NCBI RefSeq assembly: GCF_018257575.1
Contig: NZ_JAERJP010000006.1
Span: 62,001-126,000 of the forward strand
Length of the DNA: 64,000 nt
Reading direction: 5' to 3'
Source of the DNA: Tatumella sp. JGM91
GTDB taxonomy: Bacteria; Pseudomonadota; Gammaproteobacteria; Enterobacterales; Enterobacteriaceae
The position numbers were made by a program, and so were the translations under genes. Of the stretch, positions 1 to 8,617 are shown piece after piece; position 1 is the stretch's first letter; each line of letters begins with the position of its first letter. The notes beneath the pieces are model-generated. The model ran no database searches, was not told the DNA's origin, and was given only the letters and a program-made list of their open reading frames with translations.

Positions 1-263
1 CTGGCAAAAATATCGGACACGTCTTTCTGTTGCTCAGCCAGAATATTAATCGCGAAGTATGATGACTGAACAAAATTGTCAAAGTTGGCCGACCGTTTAT
101 CAATGCTGACCAGCAGTAAAGGCGGATCAAGTGATACGGATGAAAATGAGTTAGCCGTAAAACCCTGTGGCTGATCCAGAGGGTCAAAGGTCGTCACAAC
201 CGTCACTCCGGTCATAAATGCACCAAAAGCATCTCTTAATTGTTTACGTTTTTCGTCGTCCAT
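1..263 (-). CDS. Flavin reductase family protein, C-terminus cut by window edge
   Basis: The visible N-terminal 87 codons start MDDEKRKQLRDAFGAFMTGV and continue with a GFTANSFSSVSLDPPLLLVS segment. This is the split-barrel FMN-binding domain of the flavin reductase family (HpaC/RutF-like), which supplies reduced flavin to a two-component monooxygenase. The ATG follows a GGAG ribosome binding site that overlaps the end of the upstream hydrolase gene, so the two are co-translated. It is the third gene of a leftward operon with the hydrolase and the DUF1185 gene. The partner monooxygenase is not in the window and would be expected further left. The family call is good; the substrate is unknown. 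Confidence 0.85.
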   Translation of the reverse strand, partial: MDDEKRKQLRDAFGAFMTGVTVVTTFDPLDQPQGFTANSFSSVSLDPPLLLVSIDKRSANFDNFVQSSYFAINILAEQQKDVSDIFA

Positions 264-266
264 CAC

Positions 267-1094
267 TTACTCCTTAACTGGCTCTGGCGGGCTGACAATG
301 GCAGTGTCGGGGCTAAGAAACGCCAGGATCTCCTGGTTAACACGTACCCCATCGGTCAGGTTCAGCATATGCCGGGCATTTTCGACGATAACTGCTTTAC
401 CAGAACGGGCAGCATCGGCCATCGCGGCTGTCATCTGTGGATTTGAATTGCTATCTTTTTCACCGGTCATCACCAGTACCGGACAGTCCATTTCATTCCA
501 GCGGTCAGAATACACACGATCGCCGGTGGCAAATGCCTGATAGGCCCGAGCGTAACCATGGCGATCAACTTGCTGTAGCCAGGTGCCGACTCTGTTACGC
601 AGCGGACTGTCAGCAGCAGAATCATCGAACCAGCGTTCAAGAGGAGCATCAAGCCTGACATCTCCCTGAGCAAGCTCCTTCGCACGTTGCAAAACGGCCT
701 TGCGGGCTGCCTCATCCCGCTTGTACACGCCGCTGATTACCACGGCATGACTCACCAGCTGAGGGTAATCAATGGCTATACCTGCGGTAATAAGAGCTCC
801 CATCGAGTGACCGGCAATAGCAAAACGTTGTTCCTTACGGGCTTGCAGGAATGATGCCAGCCATTCCACATAATCTTTTAATGTCGCCGGGTGGCTGAAA
901 CCGGTACTCTGACCATGTCCCGGCATATCGACAGCAATAACCCTGAAATAACGGCTGAGTTGTTCGGTTTGTAAAAACCAGGTATCGGCATTCATGCCTA
1001 CTCCATGGATAAGCACTAAAGGCGGCCCGTCACCTTCTTCCAGATAGCTAACCCGGGCGCCAGAGTCAGACAGCTGCTGGATTTTTCTGGTCAT
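267..1094 (-). CDS. Alpha/beta hydrolase
   Basis: A 275-residue alpha/beta-hydrolase-fold protein. It has the oxyanion-hole HGVGMNADTW segment near residue 30, the nucleophile elbow AGHSMG near residue 95, a late acidic residue in the VMTGEKDSNSNP loop and the histidine of ENARHMLNL near residue 250. It probably hydrolyses an ester, amide or C-C bond in a small catabolite. Its start lies inside the last 29 bases of the upstream DUF1185 gene and its stop overlaps the ribosome binding site of the flavin reductase. A flavin reductase beside an alpha/beta hydrolase recalls RutF and RutD of the pyrimidine Rut pathway, but the other Rut genes are absent. The substrate cannot be read from sequence. 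Confidence 0.85.
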   Translation of the reverse strand: MTRKIQQLSDSGARVSYLEEGDGPPLVLIHGVGMNADTWFLQTEQLSRYFRVIAVDMPGHGQSTGFSHPATLKDYVEWLASFLQARKEQRFAIAGHSMGALITAGIAIDYPQLVSHAVVISGVYKRDEAARKAVLQRAKELAQGDVRLDAPLERWFDDSAADSPLRNRVGTWLQQVDRHGYARAYQAFATGDRVYSDRWNEMDCPVLVMTGEKDSNSNPQMTAAMADAARSGKAVIVENARHMLNLTDGVRVNQEILAFLSPDTAIVSPPEPVKE

Positions 1095-1668
1095 GGCCTA
1101 ACTCTTTCAGGTCGAGGTAACGGTTACCGATGCGATGATGTGGTCGTCCGCCGAGCGCTGCACCAAGAGCAACCACAATTTCATTACTGAAAGGGGCATC
1201 ATTAATCGCGAACTGCATGGTGAGATAGTGTTCACGGGTGCCTTCATCACTGGTCCCCATCATCGGGATCAGAATCGGAGAATTCGCCGGACCACGGGTG
1301 TTATTAAACGCCAGGTATGTTTTCCCCTTAACCGCCGAACGGTAATGGTTCCCGAAATGTAAGGTATGGATCAGGGCCGAAGCATGTTCCAGTTCACCCG
1401 CCAGTCCGGTCACGGCACATTTTCCATAGGCGACAACCTTCTCCCCCCCGCCGGCTTCCCGAATAATTAAACCGGTAAGTAACTCGCCCAGTACGGGTGC
1501 CAGCTCACGGATTGCCGGTGAAAGGTCGTCCACATAGCCCTTATCAGCCCAGGGGTTAGTCACTACGGCTGCCGCCGCAATCATCACTAGCGGGGAAGTG
1601 GCTGCTTTACCACCATCGGAGTAGACAGTTTCGGTAGTCACTATGGTTTTACGGATCTCTGGATGCAT
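1066..1668 (-). CDS. DUF1185 ('amino acid synthesis') family protein
   Basis: A 200-residue protein resembling the DUF1185 family, which databases label 'amino acid synthesis family' without a proven reaction. Visible traits are the segment VMIAAAAVVTNPWADKGYVDDL near residue 30, a GEKVVAYGKCAVTG strand, and GALGGRPHHRIGNRYLDL at the C-terminus. It is the first gene of the leftward three-gene operon and diverges from the GntR gene, so it is the likely main target of that regulator. Its role is inferred only from clustering with flavin-dependent oxygenase accessory genes. Confidence 0.75.
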   Translation of the reverse strand: MHPEIRKTIVTTETVYSDGGKAATSPLVMIAAAAVVTNPWADKGYVDDLSPAIRELAPVLGELLTGLIIREAGGGEKVVAYGKCAVTGLAGELEHASALIHTLHFGNHYRSAVKGKTYLAFNNTRGPANSPILIPMMGTSDEGTREHYLTMQFAINDAPFSNEIVVALGAALGGRPHHRIGNRYLDLKELGHDQKNPAAV

Positions 1669-2166
1669 AACAAACGCCCTCTAATGTTAATTAATTGTTA
1701 ATAGCAAGTGCAGTTAATCGATATAACATTGGAATTTATGGTATGTCAAAATTTGGTATACCATCATATGGCATTCTTATGCGCTGCCGATGTGGCTGAT
1801 AAAACTAAAGAATAAATACTTATAATTCATTACATTAGAATAAAAACCTTTCCCATCGTTATCCGAATAGGGCGCCGGTTCTGTATTGTGATTTAATTCA
1901 CAATACAGTCAGAAAAATTAAAGAGATTATTTTTAACTTATTGATTATTAATATCTAAATTAATTCAATAGACATATAAACCCTGAAGATGGATAAATTG
2001 TGAGCTGCATCATTTTCCCTGCTGAACAACTCACCCGTCAGACGGGATATACATATATGAAAAACAGGACAGGATTGATTTCATGTAAAGAATAGTGCTA
2101 ATAGTAAAAGATAACGGAGAACATTTTCTCTGCCGAAAAATAGAAATATTCAATACTGAGAAAACC
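1669..2166. other. Divergent intergenic region between DUF1185 operon and GntR gene
   Basis: This AT-rich stretch of about 500 bases must contain the promoters of both divergent units. The only distinct motif seen is the GntR-type palindrome near 1754. An open GTG-started extension of the GntR gene begins at 2095, but the ATG at 2167 gives the normal protein length. Nothing else in the stretch looks coding. Confidence 0.6.
1739..1763. promoter_or_regulatory. Putative GntR operator
   Basis: A perfect palindrome TGGTATACCA lies at 1754-1763, with an imperfect half-site TGGTATG 15 bases before it (1739). TGGTATNNACCA-like palindromes are typical FadR-subfamily GntR operators. It sits about 85 bases upstream of the DUF1185 start, between that operon and the divergent GntR gene. 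Binding is inferred. Confidence 0.55.
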
Positions 2167-2847
2167 ATGGCTGATATTCACTCTCTGAAGATAGAAAATA
2201 CACCGGTCACTTTACGGGAACTCGCCCTTGAAAAAATAAGGGAGGCAATTATTTCCGGATATTTTAAAGCAGGTGATCGTTTAGTGGAGCGCAGTCTGTG
2301 TGACGAATTAGGCGTTAGCCGTACTGTCGTTCGTGAAGTTATCCGTTATCTTGAAGCCGAAGGTTTAATAGAAAATATACCTAAAAAAGGGCCGATTGTT
2401 GCCGTATTAAGCTGGGAAATAGCCAGCCAAATCTATGATATTCGCCAATTACTGGAAACTGAAGCCGCTAAGGACTGTGCAGAAATAGCCACCGCTACCG
2501 ATAAAAAGCAGTTATATAAACAACTGATGCAAATCGCTAAGGCGGGGCAGGCCCGGAACGAAACTGAACAAATTTCGGCATCTATGAGCTTTTACGAAAG
2601 TATTTTTTCTATTGCAAATCATACTATTGCATGGGAAGTCGTTCAGAGGCTCAACAGTCGTATCAGCCGTCTCAGGGCGCTGACACTGGCGTGCCCTGCA
2701 CGTAAGAAAACAGGTTTTGAACATATGTCGCGGATTTATCAGGCCATTGAAGATAATAATCCGCGACAGGCAAAAGAAGCTGTAAAAAAACATCTGACTG
2801 AGGCTGCCAGCCTGGCCAGGTCTGTTCTTGAAAACGGAGATAAATAA
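2167..2847 (+). CDS. GntR family transcriptional regulator (FadR/FCD type)
   Basis: A 226-residue regulator. The N-terminal winged helix-turn-helix reads LREAIISGYFKAGDRL-like (here IREAIISGYFKAGDRLVERSL), followed by LGVSRTVVREVIRYLEAEGLI. The rest is an all-helical FCD ligand domain (from about residue 90) with the usual YDIRQLLETEAA start. I chose the ATG at 2167, preceded by TGAG; a GTG at 2095 would add 24 unlikely residues. It overlaps the next gene by one base (TAATG). It probably represses the divergent DUF1185-hydrolase-flavin reductase operon in response to a small carboxylate or amine-derived ligand. Confidence 0.9.
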   Translation: MADIHSLKIENTPVTLRELALEKIREAIISGYFKAGDRLVERSLCDELGVSRTVVREVIRYLEAEGLIENIPKKGPIVAVLSWEIASQIYDIRQLLETEAAKDCAEIATATDKKQLYKQLMQIAKAGQARNETEQISASMSFYESIFSIANHTIAWEVVQRLNSRISRLRALTLACPARKKTGFEHMSRIYQAIEDNNPRQAKEAVKKHLTEAASLARSVLENGDK

Positions 2848-3131
2848 TGTCTGCTTATTGGGTAGCTCACGTAAATATTCACAACCACCAGCAATACCAG
2901 AAGTATATTGAACTCGCTCCGGAAGCATTAAAAAAATATCGAGGGAGGTTTATTGCACGCGGGGAAAAAGCAACAACACTGGAGGGAGAGACATTTATAA
3001 AGCATGTAATAATAGAATTCCCTGATTATAAATCAGCACTTGAATGCTATAACTCCATAGAATACCAGCAAGCAAAAAAAGAAAGAATTGAAGTAGCAAA
3101 TGCTATGATAACAATTATTTACGGACTATAA
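2847..3131 (+). CDS. DUF1330 domain protein
   Basis: A 94-residue protein with the DUF1330 pattern: YWVAHVNIHNHQQYQKYIELAP at the N-terminus, RFIARGEKATTLEG in the middle and a VIIEFPDYKSALECYNSIEYQ segment. This is a dimeric alpha-beta barrel fold of unknown reaction that often sits beside small-molecule catabolic genes. The start overlaps the GntR stop by one base, so the two are translationally coupled. It is followed directly by a terminator. Confidence 0.85.
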   Translation: MSAYWVAHVNIHNHQQYQKYIELAPEALKKYRGRFIARGEKATTLEGETFIKHVIIEFPDYKSALECYNSIEYQQAKKERIEVANAMITIIYGL

Positions 3132-3144
3132 ATGACAGCTTAAA

Positions 3145-3173
3145 AAAACCATAAACAACACGTTTATGGTTTT
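3145..3173 (+). terminator. Intrinsic terminator after DUF1330 gene
   Basis: A 12-bp perfect stem AAAACCATAAAC / GTTTATGGTTTT with a five-base loop begins 14 bases after the DUF1330 stop and runs into a T tract. It closes the GntR-DUF1330 unit. Confidence 0.8.
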
Positions 3174-3294
3174 TACTCCCATAAATAAAACATATATTAA
3201 GTCTCTGTAATTCATCATTAAAACCAGATGATTAAATATGAATGTCTGTCATTACAAAATAGTGCAGTGCGCATTACTTCAGTGCAATTCAAGT

Positions 3295-3323
3295 AAAAAA
3301 AATGAGAGCAAATCAGCCCTCAT
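3295..3323 (-). terminator. Intrinsic terminator at end of the methylamine (mgd) operon
   Basis: On the minus strand the sequence ATGAGGGC, six-base loop, GCTCTCAT (eight pairs, one G-T) is followed by a run of eight Ts. The stem overlaps the stop codon of the XRE-cupin gene. It marks the 3' end of the long leftward operon. Confidence 0.85.
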
Positions 3324-3930
3324 CCTGGTCATCATAATGAATTACCGATAATAGCTGTATCGGTACTTTCAATAACTTTTCAGGTCCATGCGGGACCCCG
3401 CCATCAAAAGAAAGACTGTCTCCTGGCAACATAGGATAGAGATGTTTTCCATGACGATAAATCAATTCCCCCTGCAACAGATAAAGAAACTCATGCCCGG
3501 GATGGGAAAAATTAGGGAACTCTTCACTGGCATCATCCATTGTCACTAAAAAGGGCTCATAGAGTTTCTGTGGTCCCTGAGCATAGCTCAGTAAATGATA
3601 AGAGTGACCTGCCTCTGTCCCGGTGCGCACCACCTCCATTCCTTCACCGGATTTAATTAACTGGGCCCCGCGCTTAGCTATATCATAATCACTGAAGAGT
3701 TTTGATACGGGTAAACCAATGGCATCACAAAGCCGGTTAAGAATATCAAGACTGGTCGAAACATGGGCATTCTCAACCTTACTCACCATACCTACACTGA
3801 CCCCGGCGATACGTGCAACATCCGATATTTTATACCCCTGGGAGATACGGCGTTGCTTCAGTGAACGGGCAATATGTTGTTCCAGACTGAGCGGACTTTC
3901 GCGCTGACTGACAGTTATTGGTTTATTCAT
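3313..3930 (-). CDS. XRE-type regulator with C-terminal cupin domain
   Basis: A 205-residue protein. The N-terminal helix-turn-helix is LKQRRISQGYKISDVARIAG followed by VSVGMVSKVENA (about residues 24-60). The C-terminal cupin, from about residue 120, shows SHPGHEFLYLLQGELIYRHG and LPGDSLSFDGGVPHGP. This is the PuuR-like architecture common for amine and amino-acid catabolic operons. It overlaps the IclR gene by four bases and is the last gene of the leftward operon. It probably senses an intermediate of the methylamine or N-methylglutamate route; the ligand is unknown. Confidence 0.88.
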   Translation of the reverse strand: MNKPITVSQRESPLSLEQHIARSLKQRRISQGYKISDVARIAGVSVGMVSKVENAHVSTSLDILNRLCDAIGLPVSKLFSDYDIAKRGAQLIKSGEGMEVVRTGTEAGHSYHLLSYAQGPQKLYEPFLVTMDDASEEFPNFSHPGHEFLYLLQGELIYRHGKHLYPMLPGDSLSFDGGVPHGPEKLLKVPIQLLSVIHYDDQDEG

Positions 3931-4730
3931 CTGTGGGTCACTTTCTCCGCCATTTTCCTGATATTACCCAGTTCAAACGAAATACGCCGGGCAGTCGCCA
4001 GTAATGCATCACGGATCACTTTCCTCTGATGAGGTTCTTCCATAAAAGCATCTGGCCCGGACACATTTATTGCTGCGACAATCTGGTTATGGTGATCCCG
4101 TAACGGCGCAGCAATCGCCGTGGCAAAATCAGAACGATGCTCGACCCACCCCTGCATACTGTCCTGCTGTATTGTCTGTTTCAGCTCAGGTAACGAACGG
4201 GGAGCTGCTGCAGAATATCCGTCCAGTCGGGTATGCTGATAGAGGCTCTCCAAATCCGTTTCCGTAAGGCCGGTCAACAGAACACGGCCCATCGCACTGC
4301 AATGGCAGGGTATACGGGTACCTATCGGGACATTAACCGATAAACGTTGTGACGCAAAAGAACGATAGATATACACCGCATCCTGCCCTTCACGGATACT
4401 CAGATGACAGGACATAGAGACGCTATTACGTAATGTATTTAAATGCGGCATCGCAATATCAACCAGATCACGGGAGGCAAGGTAACTGAATCCGTTAGAA
4501 ATCACCTGAGGCCCCAGCTGGTAGGTGTTTTTAGCCACTTTCTCGAGATAGTTCATCTCAGTAAGTGTGGTCACAATACGATAAATAGAGGATGTGGACA
4601 CGCCCAGTTTGTCAGCAAAGTCCTGAACAGTGAGTAACCGGTCACGGCTGTTAAACATTTCAATAATGGTCAGCCCGCGAAACAGGGCTGGTACCCTGTA
4701 GTCGTTATCAGTGAGCGAAACGATAGACAT
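3927..4730 (-). CDS. IclR family transcriptional regulator
   Basis: A 267-residue regulator. The N-terminal HTH reads RGLTIIEMFNSRDRLLTVQDFA then LGVSTSSIYRIVTTLTEMNYL. The C-terminal effector domain has HLSIREGQDAVYIYR and the family signature HCSAMGRVLLTGL around residue 150. The ATG at 4730 has an AGG five bases upstream; an in-frame GTG two codons earlier is less likely. It lies 59 bases after the dehydrogenase gamma gene and overlaps the XRE gene by four bases. Two regulators of different families at the tail of one catabolic operon suggests dual control. Confidence 0.9.
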   Translation of the reverse strand: MSIVSLTDNDYRVPALFRGLTIIEMFNSRDRLLTVQDFADKLGVSTSSIYRIVTTLTEMNYLEKVAKNTYQLGPQVISNGFSYLASRDLVDIAMPHLNTLRNSVSMSCHLSIREGQDAVYIYRSFASQRLSVNVPIGTRIPCHCSAMGRVLLTGLTETDLESLYQHTRLDGYSAAAPRSLPELKQTIQQDSMQGWVEHRSDFATAIAAPLRDHHNQIVAAINVSGPDAFMEEPHQRKVIRDALLATARRISFELGNIRKMAEKVTHR

Positions 4731-4789
4731 ATACACCTGCGTCGGGTAAATCCGGGCGAATGCCCGGTGATAGGGATGTAAAATAAGGC

Positions 4790-5374
4790 TTAGTCACTAA
4801 ACTCCGATACTGCATCCGTCAGTACATCACGGAAGTAAGCTGCCATAGAAGTATCAGTCAGTAGCCAGAACTGTGGCAATTCTGACCTTGTCACATTAAT
4901 CACAATAGCGCTGGCACGGGCAACCGAAGTCTGCACCACCGCCCCCGCAGGAAAGTTGTCCCGTGACAAATCTACGGCACAAAGTTTTGCCATCATTTCA
5001 GGCAGGAAACTGCCTGAAAGTGCAATACAGGCGTGGGTATCCTGTCGCGGTAACAGGTAACAGGACAGTTCGCTGAGTACCCATGTCTGTGCCTGGTGAG
5101 CAATCCGCTGGCTACTCTGCTGATCTGATGAAAGTAACAGATATTCAGTCGGTGAAAGACGGGCCACCAGACAGCCATCATCCTGCCAGACAGCCTGGTT
5201 AGCCGTATCCGGCAATGTAAAACCGCGCTGTTTCAGATAATAGTCGGCATGCCGGCCACGAAATCCGGCCCTGCTATAATGGCTGAAATCATCTATACCT
5301 GCTGTAAGGTACCCGCCCTCCTGCACCAAATGGTCGAGCGGACCTGCAGCGATTGCCTGTATCGTTTGCATCAT
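4790..5374 (-). CDS. mgdD (soxG): N-methylglutamate dehydrogenase / sarcosine oxidase gamma subunit
   Basis: A 194-residue gamma subunit of the heterotetrameric sarcosine-oxidase family, with a truncated GcvT-like fold. The sequence runs LARLSPTEYLLLSS near residue 70, VLSELSCYLLPRQDTHACIALSG in the middle, and ends in a segment resembling GcvT (FWLLTDTSMAAYFRDVL). It carries no cofactor of its own in characterised relatives. Its ATG overlaps the alpha-subunit stop (TAATG), which fits stoichiometric production. The NMG-dehydrogenase assignment rests on the neighbouring gmaS and mgsABC genes. Confidence 0.85.
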   Translation of the reverse strand: MMQTIQAIAAGPLDHLVQEGGYLTAGIDDFSHYSRAGFRGRHADYYLKQRGFTLPDTANQAVWQDDGCLVARLSPTEYLLLSSDQQSSQRIAHQAQTWVLSELSCYLLPRQDTHACIALSGSFLPEMMAKLCAVDLSRDNFPAGAVVQTSVARASAIVINVTRSELPQFWLLTDTSMAAYFRDVLTDAVSEFSD

Positions 5375-8292
5375 TAAAGCTCCTGTCGCTGATTTTCAGC
5401 ATCATAAAAGGGCACTTTTACCACCCTGGCTGATACCTCTTTACCGCCCTCAGTGCGAATCGTGATCCTTTCTCCGGCGGATGCCTTATCTGCTGATGCA
5501 TAGGACATGCCAATTATTGCGTTCAGGGTGGGTGAATATTCACATGAAGTGATATTGCCGGTGATCCTGTCGCCTTCAACGACCAGATGCCCCTCCAGCG
5601 GCTGAGGTGACCCGGCAGGTAAGCTGAAAGCCACCAGTTTGCGCACCGGCGTCTGTGATTCCAGAATATCTATCGCACGGCGACCAATAAATTCAGGCTT
5701 ATTGCGGTTAACCGCCCATCCCATATTGATCTCTGCCGGATGGCTCATTCCGTCCGTATCCTGCCCGATAATTACATGACCTTTTTCAAGTCTCAGCAAG
5801 CGTTGAGCTTCAACGCCGAATGGCCGGATATTCAGTTCCTTACCTGCTTCTGCTAATGCATCCCAGAGCGCCTGACCGTAACGGGACGGCACATGGATTT
5901 CATAACCCAGTTCGCCGACAAAACCGACCCGCAACAGCCTGGCCGGGATCCCTGCCACATGCCCTTCCCTGCATGCAAGATAGGGAAAAGCCGCAGCAGA
6001 GAGGTCGATATCTGTACATATTTTTTCCAGCACCTGTCGCGAATTCGGGCCGGCAAGATTTACCGCAGCCAGAGCTGAGGTCACATTGGTGATATCAACA
6101 TCCAGTCGCCAGCGGATATTCCATTGCAGCATTGACTGATAGACCCTTGCTACACCACTGGTGGTCGCGGTTACATAAAAATGCTGCTCTCCCAGTCGAC
6201 AGGCCACACCATCATCAATAACCACTCCCTGCTCATTAGTCAGTAATGCATACCGGGTACGCCCGACCGGTTGTTTGATAAAAGCAAAGGTATACATACG
6301 GTTAAGAAATTCAGCCGCATCCGGCCCGCGTAACTCAATGCCTCCCAGGGTCGTCACATCTATCATGCCCACATTGTTACGTACATTCAGGGCTTCTGCC
6401 TGTACTGCAGAAGCTTTGTCCCTGAGGGTCTCCGTCCGGTACCAGCCGGGTCTCAGCCAGTTACCCGCAGGCATCATCTGCGCCTGTAACGCCAGATGGC
6501 GCTGGTGCATCGGTGTGACACGCCACGGGTCAAAATGTCGTCCGGCAAGATGAGATAAACTTTCTGCGTTCAGCGGTGGCCGTGCTGTCGTAATCCCTGT
6601 TTCGCTGACACTACGCCGGGTGGATTTTGCCACCAGCCGGGCCGTCGGCAGGGCCGAATGACGTCCCTGTGAAGGACCCATTCCGACGGTTGAAAAACGT
6701 TTTACCAGCTGAACATCCCGGTAACCATGACGGGTGGCATTCACGATATCCCTGATTTGCAGATCTTCATCAAAATCAACGAACTCTTTACCTTTTGGAT
6801 GGGGAAAAATCGGCCATGGATAATTAATCTGTGGTTTCTCTCCCCCCGCTGCCGCAGGAAGACCGGCCTGCGCCTGAGTAAAGCCGAGTTGCTGTAAGGC
6901 TCGATGACCGGCAGTAACCCCATCCCGCAGAACCTCTCCCAGAGAATGCCAGCCATTAATCGACCCCGCAGTGAACATTCCTCCGGGCAATCCACTCAGG
7001 GAAAAACTGGCAGTCGCATCGTCATAACTCAGTTTGCCACCTGCCTGACAGGGCAACTGCCAGGCGGGCATATAACCGGCAGACATACAGAGTAAATCGC
7101 AATCAATATTTTTCCCTGCTTCCGCCACACTGCCCTCACCGGTGATGACCCGCACTTCCGCGCCTGACACTGCTCCGCTGATGCGATCTTTATACGCTTC
7201 ATACACAGTAGCATTGGTAATAATCTCAGTACCGGCCGATCTCACACGGCTGACCACCGCCGATTCCGCGACTTCAGCCCGCATATCTACAATTGCTGCA
7301 ACCTCTACCCCCTGTTCAGCGAGGGTCAGAGCAGCAAAATATGCATCATCGTTGCCTGTCAGTAATACCGCCCGCTGGCCCGGTTTCACCCCGTAGTGAG
7401 ACATCAGACGCAGCGCTGCACTGGTAAGCATCACCCCCGGTAAATCATTATTCCGAAAAATAACTGGCTGATCGTACGCTCCGGCCGCCACTACCACACT
7501 GCCGGCACGGACTTTATACATCCGCTGCCCCTGGATTACGGGCAGATAATGATCAGTAAACCAGCCATTACAGGTGGCATTTTTCAGTAACCGGATACGC
7601 GGATGTTCGTCAATACGGCGGGAAAGAGAGTGTAAGACCTGTTCACTTTGGTCCGCATCGGTAGAAAACCGTGACCATGTCAGAGAACCGCCGATAATCG
7701 GCTGCTGCTCTGCAATAATGACCCGCGCTCCGTTATCTGCCGCGGTCAGTGCCGCCTGTATCCCTGCCGGTCCGGCCCCGACAACCATCAGATCACAAAA
7801 TAAATAAGCCTTATCATAATAACCGGGAGTGGCTTGTAAATTGAGCACCCCGAGCCCCGCTTTCCTGCGGATCAACGGTTCCCAGCGTTTCCACATCCCT
7901 GCCGGTTTATAAAAAGCCCGGTAATAAAAACCGACCGGCATAAAACGGGAAAACATTTCAATACGCTGGTCACGGTCATGGTCAAGAGAGCCCTTATAGT
8001 TCTGTCCTCTGACCTTTAACCCGTTTGTCACTTTACGGATATCTGCCAGTACATTAGGTTCGTCAGGCAATTGCACGAGGGTATTGGCATCTTCTCCGGC
8101 CATGCTCAGTATTCCGCGAGGACGGTGATATTTAAACGATCGGGAAAGCACTTTTCGCCCGGAGGCCATCACGGCACTGGCGATAGTATCGCCATAAAAA
8201 CCGCTGATTGTTTCCCCTTCAAACGTAAAGTCCAGCGGGCTATTACGTTCGATCAGTCGTCCCATCGGGGCGGAAAGACGGGCTTTTTTCAT
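5374..8292 (-). CDS. mgdC (soxA): N-methylglutamate dehydrogenase / sarcosine oxidase alpha subunit
   Basis: A 972-residue alpha subunit. The N-terminal ferredoxin-like region has SRSFKYHRPRGILS near residue 55. A dinucleotide-binding motif VVGAGPAGIQAALTAADNGA lies near residue 170 and an NAD-type FAD/NAD domain follows. The C-terminal third (about 590-960) is a GcvT-like folate domain with LRVGFVGELGYEIHVP and RLEKGHVIIGQDTD. The folate domain takes the methylene group released from the N-methyl amino acid and makes 5,10-methylene-tetrahydrofolate. It overlaps the delta gene by four bases and the gamma gene by one. The length matches full-size family members. Confidence 0.93.
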   Translation of the reverse strand: MKKARLSAPMGRLIERNSPLDFTFEGETISGFYGDTIASAVMASGRKVLSRSFKYHRPRGILSMAGEDANTLVQLPDEPNVLADIRKVTNGLKVRGQNYKGSLDHDRDQRIEMFSRFMPVGFYYRAFYKPAGMWKRWEPLIRRKAGLGVLNLQATPGYYDKAYLFCDLMVVGAGPAGIQAALTAADNGARVIIAEQQPIIGGSLTWSRFSTDADQSEQVLHSLSRRIDEHPRIRLLKNATCNGWFTDHYLPVIQGQRMYKVRAGSVVVAAGAYDQPVIFRNNDLPGVMLTSAALRLMSHYGVKPGQRAVLLTGNDDAYFAALTLAEQGVEVAAIVDMRAEVAESAVVSRVRSAGTEIITNATVYEAYKDRISGAVSGAEVRVITGEGSVAEAGKNIDCDLLCMSAGYMPAWQLPCQAGGKLSYDDATASFSLSGLPGGMFTAGSINGWHSLGEVLRDGVTAGHRALQQLGFTQAQAGLPAAAGGEKPQINYPWPIFPHPKGKEFVDFDEDLQIRDIVNATRHGYRDVQLVKRFSTVGMGPSQGRHSALPTARLVAKSTRRSVSETGITTARPPLNAESLSHLAGRHFDPWRVTPMHQRHLALQAQMMPAGNWLRPGWYRTETLRDKASAVQAEALNVRNNVGMIDVTTLGGIELRGPDAAEFLNRMYTFAFIKQPVGRTRYALLTNEQGVVIDDGVACRLGEQHFYVTATTSGVARVYQSMLQWNIRWRLDVDITNVTSALAAVNLAGPNSRQVLEKICTDIDLSAAAFPYLACREGHVAGIPARLLRVGFVGELGYEIHVPSRYGQALWDALAEAGKELNIRPFGVEAQRLLRLEKGHVIIGQDTDGMSHPAEINMGWAVNRNKPEFIGRRAIDILESQTPVRKLVAFSLPAGSPQPLEGHLVVEGDRITGNITSCEYSPTLNAIIGMSYASADKASAGERITIRTEGGKEVSARVVKVPFYDAENQRQEL

Positions 8293-8606
8293 ACAACCAC
8301 CTCCGGATCCTGCCGGATGCTGGCCGGCAGATCATTACTGTGCGGGTTAGGGAAAATTTCACTGGCATCGAAAGTACGGATAATCTCGTCCGTCAGTGTG
8401 TTGCGTTGCGCCAAAAACCAGTAACCGGAAGGAGCATGGAACCACCACTCCGTCACGATACCTGCGCTGTTATCCTCATAAAAGACATAATCAGCCCACT
8501 GGCGATCGCTGCAACTTAACTGTTCTGGCAGGGTCTTTAATTCACCGCCATAGACGAATTCACTGATATTGCGCGGCCCATTCAGCGGGCAAAACATAAT
8601 TTTCAT
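8289..8606 (-). CDS. mgdB (soxD): N-methylglutamate dehydrogenase / sarcosine oxidase delta subunit
   Basis: A 105-residue delta subunit with the family signature CPLNGPRNISEFVYGGE at residues 6-22, then WADYVFYEDNSAG and WWFHAPSGYWFLAQRNT. In bacterial sarcosine oxidase this subunit binds zinc through two N-terminal cysteines (CxxC), a histidine and a further cysteine. Here only the first cysteine and the histidine remain; the second cysteine is Asn and the HxxxC cysteine is missing. The zinc site is therefore probably absent. It sits between the beta and alpha genes in the order typical of soxBDAG/mgdABCD. Confidence 0.9.
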   Translation of the reverse strand: MKIMFCPLNGPRNISEFVYGGELKTLPEQLSCSDRQWADYVFYEDNSAGIVTEWWFHAPSGYWFLAQRNTLTDEIIRTFDASEIFPNPHSNDLPASIRQDPEVVV

Positions 8607-8617
8607 CCTGCACTCCT

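Noticed and set aside
2512-2928. Minus-strand 138-codon open frame
   Set aside because: It lies within the GntR and DUF1330 genes on the opposite strand and has no family or ribosome site.
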